Origin: Polytrichum commune
Taxonomy: Eukaryota > Streptophyta > Polytrichopsida > Polytrichales > Polytrichaceae
DNA: 64,000 nucleotides
Direction of reading: 5' to 3'
NCBI GenBank assembly: GCA_950295325.1
Contig: OX485809.1
Span: 17,858,001-17,922,000 of the forward strand
The notes below the pieces were generated by a model, which saw only the letters and a list, made by a program, of their open reading frames with translations, was not told the origin of the DNA and searched no databases. The translations under genes and the position numbers were made by a program. Below, in pieces: positions 58,531-64,000 of this stretch; position 1 is the stretch's first letter, and every line of letters begins with the position of its first letter.

Positions 58531-58867
58531 AATAAAAGTAACCATTTAACACCCATCTACAATATTTGTACATTTCAACAATTGAAATATACAAATATGT
58601 TACATCTCCAACAATGACCATTTCAAAAATCTATGTGACAATCCTTCAAGCTAAACCACTAAAAGTAAACTGTAAGGTAGACGTGCCTCAATCATACACA
58701 ACAATAATTTGGACATCTATGTTTGAGTGGTATGTGGTTAGGTGTGAATCTAAAAACTTGCACCAAAGAGACACATGTACAAATGAGATTGGAATGTGTG
58801 CTCAAAATATGTTAATCATTGACTAGGTTCAAAGTCGACATGATTGGGGGACCTATACGACCACTTA

Positions 58868-59483
58868 GGGTGAGTTTCCATGTAGGCCACTTTCCCTCTA
58901 GATTCTAGTGGGAACAAGGACAAACTCGCCCAAATGTAGATGGATACAGGTGGGGTAGGGTTCGTATGTGCCAACTACACTAAATATGATATTAAGTGTC
59001 ACTTACTATATGGAGTTACACGCTCCTAGATCTCTTTACTATTAATGTATTTTTTTACCAAGTGAAGATGTTAATCTTCTATAATGTCCAAACAACCAAT
59101 TCGTCCTTTGTTAGTTAAAATGAGATGTACAATAAACTATTTTAGTGTTGCGTAATTCCAAATAGTAAGTGACTAAATATGATATATATTTAGTGTAGTT
59201 ATTGTCAACTTCTCAAATCTAGGCCCACCTGCTAATCTCCTCATCTAGGTTAAACCTCCTCCTCCTAAAACCGGTCTTCAATCATTTGGTGAGTGGCACA
59301 TGTAGGTTAAAAAGTGCTTTAGTGGGTGCATGGAAGTCTAGCAATCCATGTCACAACCCTCCACATTCCATTAGGCCACCAAAGTGTGGTTGGTTGGTGG
59401 CTTGTGGTTATTTACATGAGAACACTTCTTACCCACTATTATCTAGAATCTAGTGGGCGAGTGGCCTACATGGAGACTCACCC
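58868..59483 (-). mobile_element. Tourist-like element T1, copy 2, nested in R5 and itself split
   Basis: The ends are GGGTGAGTTTCCATGTAGG and, inverted, GGGTGAGTCTCCATGTAGG. TTA is present on both sides (58,865-58,867 and 59,484-59,486). Relative to copy 1 (9,273-10,253) it is inverted. It lacks T2 and instead carries the F3-like unit at about 58,978-59,209. Non-coding. Confidence 0.82.
58978..59209. mobile_element. F3-related element nested in T1
   Basis: The ends are ACTACACTAAATATGATATT and, inverted, ACTACACTAAATATATATC. The arms continue into 'cacttactat.tggagttacac' and its partner, about 55 bp in all. T1 copy 1 shows the empty site (gtgccaactagcttctc). Either TA or an imperfect 8-mer (tgccaact/tgtcaact) could be the duplication, so the class is undecided. 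Confidence 0.68.
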
Positions 59484-59620
59484 TTAATGAGCACGAGAAT
59501 CTTTACTTTGATATAATGAAAAAGATAGTCATATAAGTTCAAAAACTATGAGGCAAATGACTACGAGCACGATTTGGATTTGCTAATCATCTTGCACTAG
59601 AGTAGACAAACCTATTTCCA

Positions 59621-61032
59621 TTAACTTAAGCAATTTCGCAAAAGTAGGACAAGTGTGACATTAGGGTGATTTTTCACATGTCTAGAAATGGGTATCACAA
59701 CGTTTAACCAGAAAATCACAAGTTATTCCAAGTTTTGATATTACTTCAAATTCTCAAAGGCAAGATTCCCTCCCATCCCACATTCACATCATAGGTCGAC
59801 CTAATTCCAATAACTAGGAGACAAAAACTTGAGTACAATTAGTGCATTTTTTCAAGGAACCCAAATCCATGCCCTTTAACTTACTTTTTTTCTCGGGCCG
59901 AATGAGACAACTACATGTGTGATTCTCCATGACTTATTCCATCACATTAGAAAATGACGAATACATGTGTAAGACTTCATGACCTCAGAGGACTCTATGT
60001 GTTGAGATTGGAGAGGGTATCAGAAATGGGTCTATCTACTCTAATTGCACGTTTCATAGCCCACAAGAAGTGGGCGCAAAGAGAAAGTTGCTATCTACGG
60101 CGCGCCCACCTTAGGCTCAACTCTCATCTTCATCATGAGTAGCATTCTCAAGCATGTGTAGGATGTTTCTCATTCTATTCCAACTCCAAAAAGAAATCCA
60201 AGAATCGAGGTCCTTGATCACATGCATGAATGCCAAGCATTGTCAAATGGCAAGCTCTCATTAGTCAAACACCTCATTGTTATCTATCTTCAAGAAAAAG
60301 CCTTCTTCCATTTATCGAGATTCAACTTAAACAACTTGCCAAAAAGAATCTCACCGAACGGTGCACACTCTCGAAGATGCAAGTTACCTAGGGTGGTAGA
60401 CTCAACTACTCTTAACTCTCACATATGTGGAATTGTTGAAAGTGTCCACAAATACCACCTTTATATTTGAGGGGGAAAAGACAATTTTTAAAGAGACTTG
60501 TCGTCATATAAATAGCTTCAATGAACATCATCATCTTCAAGGTTTTTCCGTGGGATTCTTAACGGTCGGCACACTTTTCACAAGACTTAGTGCAAACGAA
60601 GAAAATTAGTGTGGAGAATTTTAGAGGAGATCCTAAAATGTATCCTATATGATCATTTGTGTGCATTGATGCCAAGGTAAAAGTCAATCTCTCTACACCA
60701 TAACATCAAAGTTTGAGTTTATGTTCTTTTTTTAAACATTTTTTTATTCCTAAAAGAACAATTTGAAGGGTTTGGGGAAATGGTTCCTTTTCTTTTGTTT
60801 CATTTCTGTTTGGAGAAGGTGTTTTTCGTGGGAGCATAAGAACAATGTTGCGGTTTTTCCTAGTATCACAACTCGTGTGATTAACACAATTTGGAATTGT
60901 CTTTTTAAGAATGTTTTTAAGTAACCATCGTGGTGGATTTACAAGAGTATACTATTTTGTCTAATTAGTGTGGGTTACCAGTCGGAGTTCCATGTCGCTA
61001 TACGTTTTTGACTGACCTTATCATTTTTTCAC
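59621..61032. other. Non-coding stretch, nothing recognised
   Basis: Short frames near 59,954-60,609 lack motifs. No terminal repeats were seen. Confidence 0.4.
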
Positions 61033-61180
61033 CAACTACATTATATCATATTCTTCGGTGTGCACACTAACTACTGTACTTACGTTATTGGGGTAAAAAA
61101 TAATACTCTTAGTCAAATGCTATAGCAATGCACAACTCCAAATGGTTACCCACACTAGGTAGACAAAATAGTGTAGTTGT
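61033..61180. mobile_element. F3-family element, short form
   Basis: 'caactacattatatc' on the left and, inverted, 'caactacactattttg' on the right, with the family's 'ctatagcaatgcacaactcc' segment inside. 148 bp. Confidence 0.5.
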
Positions 61181-61884
61181 GGACCTCATGTAACTTATTC
61201 CATGAGCATTTGGTGCGAGCACATGAAATTTGAAGAGATACAAAAAGACAACGAAATGAGGTTGCACTAAACGTTTTGATTTTTTGAGCCACATGTTCGG
61301 TATTAAACTTCTCTATTCTATACATGTCAACATTCGAATGATTGTTATAATTTTCGGTGAAGATTGACCACCCACAATTGTTGCAACATGTTGAGATAGC
61401 CAGAAGGTACCAAAATATACATGAATGTCATCATCTTGTGTACCTTAGTACCTTTACATTGAATTCTCAATTTTCTCTTGAAATGACTTTGGATGGGATG
61501 AGACTTTATGACATGCAACTGTGTGTACAACAAACATGAACATTTTTTATATTCTTACAAAATTAAATAAATAAAAAGTGTGAGGATAGACAAATTCTCA
61601 TAGTGAACCTTAACTATTTAAAAATCGGTGAGATTGTTTCCAATCATTCTAAACATCATAAATCTTCATTTCTTAATAATTTGAATATACATCTTCAAGA
61701 TCGTTTTAATGTTGCGTTGTTTTATACAATCCGATAAGTAATTCTCACCCCAATTGAATCGCACGAGGTCTTGCAAATTTGAATCATAAATCACAACTAT
61801 ATCCACACGCAAAAATGGTTTACATGGCAATTGGCAGACTAACAAACACCCATGGCATGTGTTGAAGGGTAATAAAAACAAAGT
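61181..61884. other. Non-coding stretch, nothing recognised
   Basis: Opposing 60-62 codon frames at 61,345-61,539 are mirror artefacts. No boundaries seen. Confidence 0.4.
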
Positions 61885-62161
61885 GCAATGGTTATCCGAA
61901 TTAGCAAAGGAGGGCTAATATTGCGTGTGGGAAATTAGTGAAGGTGAGACTCTATTTCTTTACAATGTGAATTATGTGGCACCAAGAGATCTAGGAAGCA
62001 CTATTCATCCCATCACTCTTCACTTAACAAACTATTCATAGCAGCACTATTCATTGAAAATACTAACACTATTCACCGACAAATATGTGGTTATAATGAC
62101 CTTTTCTTTAAATCACTCTACAAGCACCTTAGAACACGCACTAATTGGGATAATCAATGTT
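61885..62161 (+). mobile_element. F3-family element, long-interior subtype
   Basis: Shares 'gtgtgggaaatta', 'agatctaggaa', 'tcatagcagcact' and 'gcactaattgggataatcaatgt' with 17,038-17,436 and, inverted, 13,389-13,605. These three form a subtype with a different interior from the 'gtcttactc.ggagttcaat' copies. The left TIR is incomplete. Confidence 0.6.
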
Positions 62162-62204
62162 GTGTGCTAAGATAGATGGGTCTCAATTGATTACTTTTTT
62201 CCTA

Positions 62205-62530
62205 ACTAATCCACTCCTCCTTGGATATGAAACACGCGATTATCACAAGATGGTTAGCAAATCCAAATTGAGGCCGTACCCACTTTCCTCATAACAAATT
62301 GGAGCATAAATGAATGTCTTATTCAATCTCAAAGTGAAGACTCCCATGCTCATTAAACGACCATACAAGTCCCCCCCCCCCAACTATTACATTGAATGTT
62401 GACCTTCAAATGGTGTGAATCATATTTTGAGCACACAATCCACTCTCTCGTAAAAAAACATGTCCTATTAGTCTCCATTCTTGGAGCCACCACACCAAAC
62501 CACACACCCACTCAAAATTTGTAGGTGTCG
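62205..62530 (-). repeat. Dispersed repeat R5, copy 5 (inverted)
   Basis: Reverse complement of the family, with 'ttagcaaatccaaattgagg', 'gctcattaaacgaccata' and 'ttttgagcacacaatccact'. A C11 run lies at 62,372-62,382, where other copies have 'ttgggg'. Confidence 0.65.
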
Positions 62531-63635
62531 TAACAAGAAAAGTAATTGAATAAGGGTTGCTTGCTTACCTCACCATAGCTCTCTAGCAACTTGGGCAAAT
62601 AATAATTAAATTTAGAGGTGCCTACATTTCTGGGAAATGTTTTTCATTGAGTGTTCAAATAAAAAAAGAAATAACATTCAAAGAGTGCCTAAAATCACAA
62701 ATAACACAAGTGACATTCGCCGGAATCCAATAAAGTAGTAAAAGACAAACTTTACGGTAAGGAATGTTGGTTAGGGGACGTGTTTAGGTTAATCGTAGCT
62801 GCCATAGATGAAATCAAGAAAACCATCCATGAATCATAGAAATGACTTGGATGAATGTCTAACTAATTTTAAATTACTTTTTGAATCTACCCAATTTTAG
62901 AACATTCTTTTCCAAGCTGCCTAACTTCCTTTCGCACTTCACTCATCAATTATTACGCAGAAAGGTGCCCAAGATGCTAGAGAGCTGCGGTATTGATGGT
63001 GGTAGAGGAGGAGAAAATTATCTTTGGTGTTGCCGATTCCCTTTGCATATTTCACACACACACACCAGCCAAGGCATCGTCTACTCCTCTCAATCCGTTT
63101 CGGTTCGTTTCCGTTGGGGATCGGAGTAGTTGGGATATTAGGTGCCGCAAATCAAACCACCGTGAGTGTCGTTTTGCAAGTACTAAGTACGTGGCAGCAG
63201 CAGCAGTGATCCGATCCAACAAGTGGGGCGCCTCTCGAGTAGGTGAGGTGAGGAGGTGAGGTTGTTGAGGCCGATTTGTTCGAGTAAATTTACAAGTACA
63301 CACCGCCGCCCCCCCTCCCTCCTTCATCATGCAACAAGAACAGTGACACCATTAGCGAAACGCTCATTTCCAGAGGCCACAACAACTCGTAAGTTGCAAG
63401 CATGAAATGGGAAGTGGCAAGAAAGTTGCGCCAAAATGGAATCCGGAGCGCCACGTACTATGTGTGATGACACAGCAATCCGGTGCAGATTGTCTTTCAA
63501 CAGTCTTTATCACATCAGCTGCAAAAGCAACATTATAAGTTGAAAGAAAAATCGATAAGACTTGCGTGATTTGCGGTAGGAATCCTATAAAGTACAGCAA
63601 CGCTACAGCAAAGGTAAGCAGGCACGGTTCAGTCC
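62531..63635. other. Unique stretch with a GC-richer core, possible gene edge
   Basis: From about 62,970 to 63,500 the composition and CpG content rise and no dispersed repeat is present, as around the PLATZ gene. (CA)n, (CAG)n and CCGCC runs occur. Short frames on both strands have no domain. It could be the promoter or leader of another gene, but nothing proves it. Confidence 0.3.
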
Positions 63636-63639
63636 CTTA

Positions 63640-63955
63640 TCTTGATCGGACGCCCTATTGTTTAAGTGGAGTTAGATTAGTAGGTGTGTGTCTGAAAACC
63701 ACATCCCGAATATGTGTATAGAGAGAGAGAGAGAGAGAGACTCATGCTTTAAAAGGGATTAGACTGCGTGGTCAAATTTTATCGACTTTCCCAGACTCCA
63801 CAGTCGACACGATTTAAGGGACCTATGTAATTTGAGAAGAAAAAGAAGCTTCACTTTGACGGTCAATAAAATATTCATATGAGCTCCATGAATTACAAGG
63901 AAAATGGCAAATCATTATGTCCTCAACACATGATTAAATCCTAAGAGGAGTCGTC
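63640..63955 (+). repeat. Dispersed repeat R5, copy 6, with (GA)n expansion
   Basis: 'ggacgccctattgtttaagt', 'ggacctatgtaa', 'catatgagctccatgaatta' and the right end follow the family. An (AG)n run at about 63,719-63,740 interrupts the middle. Confidence 0.65.
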
Positions 63956-64000
63956 AAAGTGTCCATTTCAGGACCGATTACCTTACCTTTATATTTACAA

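Larger units (their letters stand above)
58670..59620 (+). repeat. Dispersed repeat R5, copy 4, split by T1
   Basis: The left part (58,670-58,867) ends 'ggacctatacgaccactta'. The right part resumes at 59,484 'ttaatgagcacgagaatctt'. Copy 3 joins these phrases directly, so the 616 bp between them is an insertion with a TTA duplication. Confidence 0.75.

Noticed and set aside
1-64000. Retroviral, pararetroviral or toxin sequences
   Set aside because: I looked for reverse transcriptase, coat or toxin-like motifs in the longer frames and recognised none.

Overview
The window looks like nuclear DNA of a land plant. It holds one gene that can be read with confidence, a PLATZ (plant AT-rich-sequence- and zinc-binding) transcription factor. 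The gene has canonical GT-AG introns, and its flanks are AT-rich, non-coding and full of repeats. There are no operons, ribosome binding sites, CRISPR arrays, rRNA or convincing tRNA genes. I cannot name the species. The lack of recognisable LTR-retrotransposon coding sequence and the abundance of short terminal-inverted-repeat (TIR) elements is a description only, not a taxonomic claim.

Layout. 1-29,720: a mosaic of short DNA transposons and decayed repeats. These include Mutator-like foldbacks (TSD, target site duplication, of 9 bp), hAT-like miniature elements (8 bp TSD), Tourist/PIF-Harbinger-like elements (TTA/TAA TSD), a pogo-like element (TA TSD), a SINE-like insertion with a 16 bp TSD, and a coding relic on the minus strand (about 22.6-25.1 kb) with BED-finger, DUF659-like and SWIM-like segments. 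29,721-37,000: the gene island. Three tandem units of about 190-245 bp abut a GC-richer leader region with GA, CTTTG, CAT and CGT runs. The three-exon PLATZ coding sequence follows (33,965-36,117) and a candidate poly(A) signal lies at 36,995. 38-52 kb: mostly unrecognised sequence, a stretch of minus-strand coding-like relics (about 43.2-47.2 kb), a 205 bp direct duplication and a second SINE copy. 52-64 kb: a second SWIM-like relic between hAT-like ends, then a cluster of at least six copies of one dispersed repeat, one of them holding a three-level nest of insertions.

The elements do not form a pathway. What ties the window together is insertion history. Several nests can be dated relative to each other because an uninterrupted copy of the host element lies elsewhere in the same window, giving an internal empty-site control. 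The two SWIM-like relics and their shared downstream tail are the best candidates for a poorly described transposon family; both copies are broken.
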